Assembly (NCBI RefSeq): GCF_011516885.1
Contig: NZ_WOTD01000007.1
Span: forward strand, 49,310-113,309
Reading direction: 5' to 3'
DNA: 64,000 nucleotides
Source of the DNA: Acetobacter lambici
GTDB taxonomy: Bacteria > Pseudomonadota > Alphaproteobacteria > Acetobacterales > Acetobacteraceae
In this document: piece after piece, positions 42,962 through 51,027 of the stretch
How the letters are laid out: each line of letters starts with the position of its first letter
Numbering within the stretch: position 1 is the stretch's first letter
Translations under genes and position numbers: made by a program
Notes under the pieces: model-generated
Databases searched by the model: none
Seen by the model: only the letters and a program-made list of their open reading frames with translations
Told to the model about the DNA's origin: nothing

Positions 42962-44100
42962 AAAAAATGACTGTGCAGATAACTCAGGGTCTTAAACCAG
43001 AAGCCTATTATGATCAGTCTGTTTATGATCAGGAACTTCAGCTTATTTTTGCCAGAACATGGCAGTTGGCGGGGTTGGCATCGGAGTTGGCGAAGCACAA
43101 TGATTTTTTGACCGTGCAGGTCGCGGGAAAAGACATTGTTGTTCAGAATTTTGATGGAAAAATAAAGGCTTTTCTTAACGTTTGCGCGCATCGTCATGCC
43201 CGCTTGCATGAAAAGTCCTGCGGTAACAACCCCCTGCGCTGCCCCTACCACGGGTGGGCTTACAATAGTGAGGGTGTGCCGGTTGGGATTCCGGGTAACA
43301 AGCCTTTTTTCAATTTTGACCGGCAGGAAAAAGCCAGTCTGGCATTGACCAGTGTGGATGTGGCCGTGCGCGGTCCTCTGGTGTTTGTCAGGGTAGAAAA
43401 AGGCGGTCCCTCGCTGGATGAATGGCTGGGTACGTGCGGCCCCCATCTGGACGAAATGGCCCCGCTTTTTGCTGATCTGTTTGACCGGGACGAGGCAGTC
43501 TGGCACGCAAACTGGAAAGTGGCAGTTGAGAGCACATTGGAGGGCTACCACATTCCCTATGTGCACAAGACCAGCTTTTCTCCCATGCTCGAAGGGGGGG
43601 ATGAGCCAGCCGAACAGGCAGATTTGGTGCTGGATGAGGACTCTCGGCTTATAGAGCTTGGCCATCATTCCTACGGGATTGCGCCACTATCGGACGATGG
43701 GCGGGCATCTATTGGTCGGTATGTCAGTCGGCTTGGTTTGCAAAAAAGCACCCATTATAAAGGGTATGACCACTTTTTTCTGTTTCCGAACATGACCGTC
43801 CTGATCAGTGGCGGCACGGTGGTTGGCGCACAGATCTACGAACCCATGGGGCCAGAAGCCACGCATCTGCGGTTCTGGATGCTTTTGCCCCCATCGACCA
43901 AACCTGCCCAGCGTGCTTCTGCTGCGGGGCATGCGGTAGAGCAGAAGCTGACGGAATTTAATGATCTTGTTTTGGAAGAAGACAGGATTATTTCTGAAAG
44001 TGTTCAAAAGGGGAAGCATCAGACGCACCGTCCTGCGGTTTTGGGCACCAATGAGCGGCGGATTGCCCTGTTCCATAATGAGTGGCGTAAGGTCATTTAA
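42958..44100 (+). CDS. Rieske non-haem iron oxygenase, alpha subunit-like
   Basis: The 380-residue protein has a Rieske 2Fe-2S site (Cys76-x-His78 in NVCAHRHARL; Cys95-x2-His98 in CPYHGW) and a C-terminal catalytic domain. Its iron ligands are probably His198 and His203 (LEGYHIPYVH). The residue bridging the two centres is Glu195 rather than the classical Asp, as in the carnitine monooxygenase class. No reductase gene is in the operon. Likely role: hydroxylation or demethylation of a small substrate or ACP/sugar-bound group. An ATG three codons in is an alternative start. The ATGA overlap couples it to the SDR. Confidence 0.85.
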   Translation: MKKMTVQITQGLKPEAYYDQSVYDQELQLIFARTWQLAGLASELAKHNDFLTVQVAGKDIVVQNFDGKIKAFLNVCAHRHARLHEKSCGNNPLRCPYHGWAYNSEGVPVGIPGNKPFFNFDRQEKASLALTSVDVAVRGPLVFVRVEKGGPSLDEWLGTCGPHLDEMAPLFADLFDRDEAVWHANWKVAVESTLEGYHIPYVHKTSFSPMLEGGDEPAEQADLVLDEDSRLIELGHHSYGIAPLSDDGRASIGRYVSRLGLQKSTHYKGYDHFFLFPNMTVLISGGTVVGAQIYEPMGPEATHLRFWMLLPPSTKPAQRASAAGHAVEQKLTEFNDLVLEEDRIISESVQKGKHQTHRPAVLGTNERRIALFHNEWRKVI

Positions 44101-44103
44101 GGC

Positions 44104-44649
44104 ATGCCGTTTCTTTTTCGCACACCCACTCTTGCAGATGCCCAGATGTTGCTGGACTGGAGGACCAGCCCCGATATTGCCGCCCAAATGACAACACAGG
44201 TCCCCTATGATCTGGAAAAGCAAAAGGCCTGGCTAAGCGCGTGCAACGCGCGCGAGGATTATGTGCATTTTGTGATTATGCTCAAAGAGGGAAAAACGCC
44301 TGTCGGGTACTTGTCGTATAACAAAATAGACTGGCAGAAGCGCGAATGTGAGATGGGCTATTACACCGTTTTGGAAAAACACAAACGGCATCTGGGCGCG
44401 TATATTCCACAGTTTGCATCCGATTACTGCTTTCATGTCATGAAAATGGAAAAAATTGTCTCATGCATCCTGCCGGGCAACAAGCGCATGATCGAGAGCA
44501 TGAGGCGCCGTAACATTCCCATGCAGGAGCAGCCCGATGGAAGTTTTTACTTTGAACAGAGCGTTGACGATTTTTTAAGTCGTACCCGGTGGTTTTCACT
44601 GGAGCAGACTCTTTCTGCCTTCCCGCCGGGTCGGCCGGATCCCGCCTGA
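44104..44649 (+). CDS. pseH: PseH-like GNAT N-acyltransferase
   Basis: The 181-residue protein has the GNAT fold outline: LFRTPTLADAQMLLDWRTSP at the start, VGYLSYNKIDWQKRECEMGY as the central strands, and YYTVLEKHKRHLGAYIPQFA in the acyl-CoA loop region. ILPGNKRMIESMRRRNI then covers helix 4. PseH acetylates the 4-amino group of the PseC product, the only pseudaminic step otherwise missing from the window. It is placed within the ACP/oxygenase operon rather than with pseB/pseC, so it may use an unusual acyl donor; that is inference. Confidence 0.72.
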   Translation: MPFLFRTPTLADAQMLLDWRTSPDIAAQMTTQVPYDLEKQKAWLSACNAREDYVHFVIMLKEGKTPVGYLSYNKIDWQKRECEMGYYTVLEKHKRHLGAYIPQFASDYCFHVMKMEKIVSCILPGNKRMIESMRRRNIPMQEQPDGSFYFEQSVDDFLSRTRWFSLEQTLSAFPPGRPDPA

Positions 44650-44680
44650 TAACATTGCCATATTGTTGGAGACCTGAGTT

Positions 44681-45775
44681 ATGAAAGCAACCATTAAGGG
44701 CGTTAGGATCGCAGGTATTGTTACTTCCGTGCCAGAGACCCGCCACTCTGTGCTTGATGCGCCCACCAATGCGGAGAGCAAGCAGGAAGCAGAAAAGCTG
44801 ACGGATTCCATTGGTGTTAAGGAACGCCGGATTGCAGCCCCCAATTTTTGCACATCCGACTTTGCCGTCCATGCAGCCGAAAATGTTATGAAGCAGCTTG
44901 GCTGGGCACCCGAGACAGTCGATATTCTGGTGTTTTTGACGCAGGGTGTGGACTACCCACTCCCCGCCACGGCCTGCCTGATCCAGAACCGTCTGGGTCT
45001 GCCAACCACGACTGCGGCTTTTGACGTTGGTCTTGGCTGTTCAGGTTATGTCTATGGGTTGTGGATGACAGCGCAATTGCTGGCGGGTAGCGATAGCAAA
45101 CGTGCGCTGTTCCTATGCGGGGATGTCAGCTCCAAATCGTTCCATGATGACAGCAACGCAGCAAGTCCGCTTTTTGGCGATGCAGGCAGTGCGACCGCCC
45201 TTGAGCGAGATGATAACGCGGTTTCCATTCCTTTGGTGATGGGCACGGATGGGAGCGGGGGGCGGCATATTTCCGTTGAGATGGGTGGCTCGCGCAACAA
45301 CTGGCTACCTTACCTGAAAAAGGGAGGTGTAACGGAAAAAGAGATCGCACTGGGCGACCTGCATATGAATGGGCCAGAGGTGTTCACCTTTACGCTCAGA
45401 GGTGTGCCGCGGCTGATCAAGGATATTTTGGAATACGCGGAAACCTCGCTGGACGAGGTGGACTATGTTGTCTTCCATCAGGCCAACAAGTTTATTCTGG
45501 AGCACCTGCGTAAGAAGATCAAAATTCCCGAAGACAAGTTCATCATCAGCATGGAAAACTTCGGCAATACCAGCTCCGCTTCCATTCCTCTTGCGATCTG
45601 TGAAGCCCTGCCAGACAAGTTTACCAAACCAACAAAGCTTTTGCTGGCCGGGTTTGGGGTAGGCTGGTCGTGGGGCGGCATGGTTGTTGAGGTGGGGCCA
45701 ATCCCCCGGCCCAGCATTGTTGAACTGCCTGCAAACAGCCCGACCCTGCCACTATGCCCGGTGGAAACCGCATGA
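44681..45775 (+). CDS. 3-oxoacyl-ACP synthase III-like protein (KAS III)
   Basis: The 364-residue FabH-type thiolase-fold protein has the catalytic triad: Cys120 in GLGCSGYVYGL, His266 in FHQANKF and Asn296 in FGNTSSASIP. The sequence is longer than housekeeping FabH (about 320), with a Pro-rich tail. FabH-like enzymes condense an acyl-CoA with malonyl-ACP to a 3-ketoacyl-ACP. With the ACP and two SDRs in the operon it could make a short 3-hydroxyacyl group. It overlaps the next SDR by ATGA. Confidence 0.88.
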   Translation: MKATIKGVRIAGIVTSVPETRHSVLDAPTNAESKQEAEKLTDSIGVKERRIAAPNFCTSDFAVHAAENVMKQLGWAPETVDILVFLTQGVDYPLPATACLIQNRLGLPTTTAAFDVGLGCSGYVYGLWMTAQLLAGSDSKRALFLCGDVSSKSFHDDSNAASPLFGDAGSATALERDDNAVSIPLVMGTDGSGGRHISVEMGGSRNNWLPYLKKGGVTEKEIALGDLHMNGPEVFTFTLRGVPRLIKDILEYAETSLDEVDYVVFHQANKFILEHLRKKIKIPEDKFIISMENFGNTSSASIPLAICEALPDKFTKPTKLLLAGFGVGWSWGGMVVEVGPIPRPSIVELPANSPTLPLCPVETA

Positions 45776-46536
45776 TCACGCAGACCGCGTTTGAGGGTAA
45801 AACCATCCTGCTCACTGGCGCATCAAGCGACAGTGACATAGGTCTTGGTATTGCCCAAGCGCTGGCACAGTGCGGCGCACGGCTTATTCTGGTCGGGCGG
45901 CGGCGGGAGGAACTGGAAAAAACACGCGACCTTCTGGCAAACCCCGCAAAGCATAGTGTGGAGCCGTTTGATCTGTATGATATGGACGCCATTCCTGCAT
46001 GGATGGCCCGGCTTGCTGTGGCGCATGGGAAACTGAGCGGTGTTGTGCACAGTGCCTCCGTGCAGGGGTATTCACCTGTTAACACGATCAAGAAGCAGCA
46101 TTTTGAAGGCTATTTTCTGCTCAATGTTGGCGCACCCATGGCGTTGGCCCGGGGCCTGCACCAGCGTGGCGTGGCGGCAGAAAACGCCTCCATGGTGCTG
46201 ATTGGTTCTTCCGCCGGACTGCGCGGCATGAAGGGGCGTGCGCTCTACGCATCTTCCAAGGCGGCACTGGTTGGGTTGACCAAGTCCTTGGCGCTGGAGT
46301 TTGCTAAACGGCGCATGCGGGTGAACTGTATTGCTCCGGCCCTTATCAGAGGTTCCAAATCGGACCAGCAGTTTGCTATGCTGTCCGAAGAACAGGGCAA
46401 AGCTCTGGAGGCCATTCATCCCATGGGGCTTGGGCAGCCCCATAATGTTGCGGATGCCGTGGTGTTTTTACTGTCCGATATGGCATCATGGGTTACGGGT
46501 GTGGTGCTGCCGGTTGATGGCGGGTTTGTGGCTTAA
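45772..46536 (+). CDS. Second SDR-family oxidoreductase
   Basis: The 254-residue protein has an insertion in the nucleotide motif (TGASSDSDIGLGIA), a feature shared with enoyl reductase-like SDRs. SVQGYSPVNTIKK and the active-site region IGSSAGLRGMKGRALYASSK follow, with Ser, Tyr and Lys in place. The end reads WVTGVVLPVDGGF. It could be a ketoreductase or a related oxidoreductase acting on the ACP-bound product; the two SDRs are clearly different genes. The ATG at 45772 is inside the KAS III stop overlap. Confidence 0.78.
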   Translation: MITQTAFEGKTILLTGASSDSDIGLGIAQALAQCGARLILVGRRREELEKTRDLLANPAKHSVEPFDLYDMDAIPAWMARLAVAHGKLSGVVHSASVQGYSPVNTIKKQHFEGYFLLNVGAPMALARGLHQRGVAAENASMVLIGSSAGLRGMKGRALYASSKAALVGLTKSLALEFAKRRMRVNCIAPALIRGSKSDQQFAMLSEEQGKALEAIHPMGLGQPHNVADAVVFLLSDMASWVTGVVLPVDGGFVA

Positions 46537-46623
46537 CCTGTCAGGATCAATGGTTGTCGGCAGGGTGTAAAAAGTGCTCCCTTGATCGAAAATCTGCTCA
46601 CAACAGACCTGATAAGGGATAGT

Positions 46624-48606
46624 ATGACCACCGTTAATTTGTATTACTGCCATAGCCCGATCTGTGCGCATCTGGCACTCAAACAGGCCGAAGCCGTGGG
46701 TGATGCGGAACGGCACGTTTTTATTGCTGCACGGAATACGGCTGTGTCGCGTGCGGTGTTTACGCTACAAAAAGATGTGTTTGAAACACGGCAGGAATTT
46801 CTGACTTTTGTGCGCGACATATCCGCTTTTGTGGACGGGCTTTGCGCCCCGGGGGACCACCTACGGGTGTTTGTGCCCCATGCGGCGGCTTTGCCCACAC
46901 GGATGCTGCTATGCCACAAACGTGTGGACAGCGTGTATTTTATGGAAGAGGGCAGCGCTTACTATGTGGAGCAGCCCGACAATTACGCCCTGACATGGCC
47001 TGATTATATAACAACATTTGACCTGAACGAGCAGGATATTATTGATCTTGCGGTCATTCTGGGCCGCACGACGGATGAGCACGTTCTGGTATTTCGGTCA
47101 CTGACCGAATGCTTTCACATGTTTCATGATATCTGCCAGCGTGTTGTGGGGCTGCTGATTACACATGAAGAGGCACTGGCCTCTCTGTCCTACAGGGACA
47201 ATCTGCATATCATTGTACGTCCGCTAGAGCCAATGTTCAAAGTGCCGTTGGAAAGAGCGGTCCTATATATGCTTGGTCCGCACCACCAGTCCCTTACGGA
47301 GCATGGAGCGCCTCTGGACGATGTTATTAAAACACACAAGGAAATAATCCGTGTGTTGTTAATGACGTATGAGCGGGTCATTATTAAACCACACCCAGCG
47401 GACATGTATTTCTGGCTGGATATTGTTCATAATTATCAGACTACCCCCGAGGTTACGACCTTTGCCCAACTGCGCCTGACCAGCTATGGCGACAAGCCGT
47501 TTGAAGGTGAGCCATCCGTGCTCAACTTTGCCGGGTTTTATCTGGGGCATTCCTCATCACGCCTGTATGTTATCCGTCTGTGGGGCACGGAGCGGATTGT
47601 TGACCATGACCTTGGCGTAGGTGTGGCTCCGGCTGGCCCTGTTTTGCAAGGTAGGGTGGAAAATACGGCAGGCATGCAATATGCGTTTCCTTCTGCCTTT
47701 GTTATGCTTCCGGGTCAGATGGAGCCGACCCTTACCCATCTGCTGGACACGGCGGGGCTGGTCCCGACAAGGCAGGCCAGTCTGGAAAGTGTGCCTTGGG
47801 CTGTTCTGCCCGGTGGCACGTACAGACTATCCAATGGATCGAACTGTACGGATTTTAGTTTTCCGCAGTCTTCATCATTGTTTTTTATTCGCTCAATCCG
47901 TGATTGTCTGTGTGGTATTCTCAACACCCTGCTTTCGCATAATTATGGGCAGGCCACCCCGCCCATTGCACGCATACTCCTAAGCTGCGCGAATGATGAG
48001 GAGAGAATGCTGCGGTTTTTGGCTGAAGTTGGCGAACAGTTTTTAAAGCAGACCTTGTTTGGTCCAATGGCCCGCTTTATTTTTCTGCCCGGTGTTCTCA
48101 CACTCCGTGTGCCAGACAGGGATGAGCCGGACTACGCAACGGCATGGCAGGACGCTCTATTAAAAATCAGGGACCACCTTAACCTGCCCGCAGTAGGCTC
48201 TGGTGGGGATGCTCTGCCAGCAGCGGCAGGCCCGGTTGAGGGAGCGGCATATTCCGCATTGCGGGCGCGATACTGGAGTGATGCGGCTGAAGCCCGGTTT
48301 GTAGGGTTTGGTGGAGACAGGATTCAGGCGTTTTATGATTTTGAAAAAAGTGACCTGTCCGCGCTTAGGGCGTTTATTGGTCACTGGGGTCTGTTTCATA
48401 AGATTATTATACAGATCCTGCCCAATGGCACCGTTATTTCACGCGCGGGGCATTTAGGGCGTGTTTTTGCGAGCAGTGCTGGCCAGCTTGTTATTGTGTG
48501 GGATAATGTGCCCCAGATCTACTACCTGCAGTTTGAAGGCCCGTCAGGCAGATACCTGGCTGGGTGGACAAACTACGGGGAGGATATTTTTGCCTCGCGC
48601 TGGTAG
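46624..48606 (+). CDS. Large protein with bacterial sialyltransferase motifs (putative nonulosonic acid transferase)
   Basis: From ATG 46624 (AAGGGA 6 bases upstream) the product has 660 residues; an earlier TTG at 46582 is less likely. It has the three motifs that define bacterial sialyltransferases: Glu-Glu-Gly at 108-110 (FMEEGSAYY), His-Pro at 257-258 (VIIKPHPAD) and Ser-Ser-Ser at 310-312 (GHSSSRLYV). The remainder, residues 340-660, is unassigned. With the CMP-pseudaminic acid pathway next door it is probably the transferase of that sugar. Acceptor is unknown; flagellin is plausible. There is no signal peptide, so it should be cytoplasmic. Confidence 0.6.
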   Translation: MTTVNLYYCHSPICAHLALKQAEAVGDAERHVFIAARNTAVSRAVFTLQKDVFETRQEFLTFVRDISAFVDGLCAPGDHLRVFVPHAAALPTRMLLCHKRVDSVYFMEEGSAYYVEQPDNYALTWPDYITTFDLNEQDIIDLAVILGRTTDEHVLVFRSLTECFHMFHDICQRVVGLLITHEEALASLSYRDNLHIIVRPLEPMFKVPLERAVLYMLGPHHQSLTEHGAPLDDVIKTHKEIIRVLLMTYERVIIKPHPADMYFWLDIVHNYQTTPEVTTFAQLRLTSYGDKPFEGEPSVLNFAGFYLGHSSSRLYVIRLWGTERIVDHDLGVGVAPAGPVLQGRVENTAGMQYAFPSAFVMLPGQMEPTLTHLLDTAGLVPTRQASLESVPWAVLPGGTYRLSNGSNCTDFSFPQSSSLFFIRSIRDCLCGILNTLLSHNYGQATPPIARILLSCANDEERMLRFLAEVGEQFLKQTLFGPMARFIFLPGVLTLRVPDRDEPDYATAWQDALLKIRDHLNLPAVGSGGDALPAAAGPVEGAAYSALRARYWSDAAEARFVGFGGDRIQAFYDFEKSDLSALRAFIGHWGLFHKIIIQILPNGTVISRAGHLGRVFASSAGQLVIVWDNVPQIYYLQFEGPSGRYLAGWTNYGEDIFASRW

Positions 48607-48641
48607 GGCCGCAGCTTTGTAACGCAAGTCCGCCGCATGCT

Positions 48642-48666
48642 GGACCGGGCGGTATGTGCCCGGTCC
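48642..48666. terminator. Hairpin at the end of the nonulosonate operon
   Basis: A perfect 9-bp stem (GGACCGGGC at 48642-48650, GCCCGGTCC at 48658-48666) with a 7-base loop follows the stop at 48606. A T run at 48683-48688 lies 16 bases further, too far for a standard intrinsic terminator. Confidence 0.4.
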
Positions 48667-48686
48667 GTAGCGGGTGTGTCGGTTTT

Positions 48687-49283
48687 TTACCGTGCCGCAG
48701 GTATGGTGGCGTTCACCCTGTCCGCCAGCCGAATGACCAGTCCGCGCATGAGCGAGGCAACATCCGCATCCGTGCTGACCGGGCCTGTGGCCACAAGGTG
48801 CGTGCGTTCGCGCGTGAGTGGCAGGTTGGGGTCATGGGGGAGCACGGCCCATGTGGCGTCCAGCGTTGCCTGCCCGTTTGCATCCACATCAAAGCGCGAA
48901 ATGTCGATCTGCACGCGCATGGTGGCAACATCGGCCAGAGGCTGGTCGGTAATCAGCTCCGATGGCCGCTTGTTGGACAGCACGTTGGTCAGCAGGTCCG
49001 TCACCCCAAGGGACAGGCGCGAGGCCCAGCGGGAGCGTGAACTGCGCAGGATTTCTTCACCATTGCGGGTAATGATGTCCTGCGAGTCCAGATAGTCGGG
49101 CAGGATAATGCGGCTGATGGCAATGGTGGTCGCACGGGCGGAAAGGTGCGGTTCGGTCACATCGGCGTCCGATGGCACGCCCAGCGTGTACACCCGCAGC
49201 GGGGGGGACGCGCAGCCAGCAAGCGTGAGGAGCGAGGAGCAGGCCATAACGGCCAGCAATGTGCGGCGTGGCGTAAAGGTCAT
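48687..49283 (-). CDS. ABC transport auxiliary lipoprotein (PqiC/MlaD-partner type)
   Basis: The 198-residue protein starts with a signal and a lipobox (LLTLAGCASPPLR) and has the family fold: RVYTLGVPSD, ATTIAISRIILPDYLDSQDI, SRSRWASRLSLGVTDLLTNV and VQIDISRFDVDANGQ. This is the DUF330/PqiC type that accompanies MCE transport systems in the outer membrane. Its start overlaps the stop of the MCE gene. It closes the operon of mlaE, mlaF, MCE protein and lipoprotein. Confidence 0.85.
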   Translation of the reverse strand: MTFTPRRTLLAVMACSSLLTLAGCASPPLRVYTLGVPSDADVTEPHLSARATTIAISRIILPDYLDSQDIITRNGEEILRSSRSRWASRLSLGVTDLLTNVLSNKRPSELITDQPLADVATMRVQIDISRFDVDANGQATLDATWAVLPHDPNLPLTRERTHLVATGPVSTDADVASLMRGLVIRLADRVNATIPAAR

Positions 49284-50236
49284 GGGCGGCGTCCCATCAG
49301 CAGAAGTTGCGGGTTGCGTTCAATATCGGACGAAAAGCCGCGCAGCGATGCGGCCGAGGCGGCAATGTCGCGCAATGCGGCGTCAAGGTTGGCGCGGTCG
49401 AGCGAGCGGGGGGAGAGAATGCCCTGCAACGAATCCAGCGTTTTGGTGGCCGAAGCCAGTGTTGCATGCAGGTCCGTGCCGCGCGCGTTCAACTGCGTGG
49501 TCCCGGTTTCCATCAACTGGTCCATTTTGCTCAGGGTTACGTCCAGCTTGGCTTGCAGGTTCTTTATGGCGTCGGTCGCGGTGGCCAGTGTCTCGTGCGA
49601 CATGTCGGCTGTCTGTTTTGCACTCAGCAGCAGGGGAGGGAGGTCCCTGTTCAGGCTGTCGCTGAGCTGGGTGACGGAGAGCAGGGCCGCATCCGCATGG
49701 TGGCTGATCTCCTTTATGGGGATCTGGCCCAGCGAATCCTTCAGCTTTTCCACCGCCGACATGCGGACGGGAATTTCGGGCAGGTTGGTAATGCGCGGGT
49801 GCAGCACGGGTTCGACCGAGCGGTCAAAGTCCAGTTCAATGTTGGACTGCCCGGTCACAAAGCTGAGCAGGTTCAGCTCCGCGCGCAGGCCAATGCCGAT
49901 CAGTTCCTGAATGCTCACCTTGTCCCCACCGGGCACGTCCTTGACCACATGGATCTGGTCCGGCTCAAGCGTGAGGACTACGGGAATGTAGGCTTTGTGG
50001 TCGGCGGGGTCAAAGCGCAGGGTAATGCTTTTGACCGTGCCCACCTTGACCCCACGGAAGTTGACGGGGGCGCCAACGGACAGGCCGGTAATGGAGTTCT
50101 GGAACACCACCACCGCCTCGCGCGAGGGAGCCAGAAAGCTCATGTGCCCAAAGGCCATGACAATAAACAGGGCCAGAAAGCCGCCTAACAGCACGAAGGC
50201 CCCGATAACGGTTTTGCGGTTTGTGCTCTCAGACAT
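49280..50236 (-). CDS. mlaD: MCE-family lipid transport protein (MlaD/PqiB-like)
   Basis: The product from ATG 50236 has 318 residues with one N-terminal membrane helix (VIGAFVLLGGFLALFIVMAF). An MCE domain follows, with SITGLSVGAPVNFRGVKVG and IGIGLRAELNLLSFVTGQSN, and then a long C-terminal helical region. MCE proteins bridge the inner membrane and periplasm and carry phospholipids. The start overlaps the ATPase stop by 8 bases. An in-frame start upstream at 50257 is less likely. Confidence 0.9.
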   Translation of the reverse strand: MSESTNRKTVIGAFVLLGGFLALFIVMAFGHMSFLAPSREAVVVFQNSITGLSVGAPVNFRGVKVGTVKSITLRFDPADHKAYIPVVLTLEPDQIHVVKDVPGGDKVSIQELIGIGLRAELNLLSFVTGQSNIELDFDRSVEPVLHPRITNLPEIPVRMSAVEKLKDSLGQIPIKEISHHADAALLSVTQLSDSLNRDLPPLLLSAKQTADMSHETLATATDAIKNLQAKLDVTLSKMDQLMETGTTQLNARGTDLHATLASATKTLDSLQGILSPRSLDRANLDAALRDIAASAASLRGFSSDIERNPQLLLMGRRP

Positions 50237-51024
50237 GCCGGTCTGCCTTTGTCTCATCTGTCGGGGGGATGGTGGAGGAGCGGTTCATGAACGCCATGAC
50301 TTCGGGAATGGTACTGTGGTCGCGCAGGTCGCGCGGGGAGCCGTGGGCAATGGGCAGGTGGGTTTTGGCGTCCAGAAAAATGCCGTCATCAGCAATGGCG
50401 AACAGGCTTGGTAGTTCGTGGCTGACAATAACAATGGTCGCCCCCAGCCCGTCCCGTAGGGTCAGGATCAGGTCATCCAGCCGGGCGGAGGTAATGGGGT
50501 CCAGCCCTGCGGAGGGTTCGTCAAAAAACAGAATGTCGGGGTCCAGGGCTATGGCGCGGGCAAGGCCCGCGCGCTTGCGCATCCCGCCCGAAATTTCGGA
50601 CGGGAACAGGTCGATCGCCTGTTCCATACCCACAAGCCCGAGCTTGAGTTCCACCAGCTTGCGCACCACATCGGGCGGCTGGGTGGTAAACATTTCCATG
50701 GGCAGGGCCACGTTCTCGCCCACGGTCATGGAACTCCACAACGCGCCGGACTGGAACAAGACGCCAAAGCGGTGGTTGATCTGGGTCCGGCGGTGTTCGT
50801 TCTGCGCCCAGTAATCCTCCCCCCCCCACCAGAATCTGCCCCGTGGTGGGGGGGAGCAGGCCGATCAGACTTTTGAGCAGCGTGCTCTTGCCACAGCCAG
50901 AGCCACCCATGACAGCAAAAATGGACCCACGTTTGAGGTCGAACGACACATTCTGCTGGATGATCTTGGGGCCAAAGGACAGTTCCACGTCCCGCACGGA
51001 AATAAGGGTATCGGTCTCGGCCAT
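50229..51024 (-). pseudogene. mlaF: Mla-type ABC ATPase gene, frameshifted in a G9 run
   Basis: Two overlapping frames together make a complete ATPase. The first half (51024 to about 50825) has VMGGSGCGKSTLLKSLIGLL as Walker A. The second (to 50229) has SEISGGMRKRAGLARAIALD as signature motif and ILFFDEPSAGLD as Walker B. They join at a run of nine G on the minus strand (50819-50827). Removing one G restores an uninterrupted protein of 264 residues with the expected VGGEDYWAQNEHRRTQINHR junction. As written the gene is broken. It could be a sequencing error, a phase-variable tract or a real mutation. Neighbouring genes are intact. Confidence 0.85.
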
Positions 51025-51027
51025 TGC

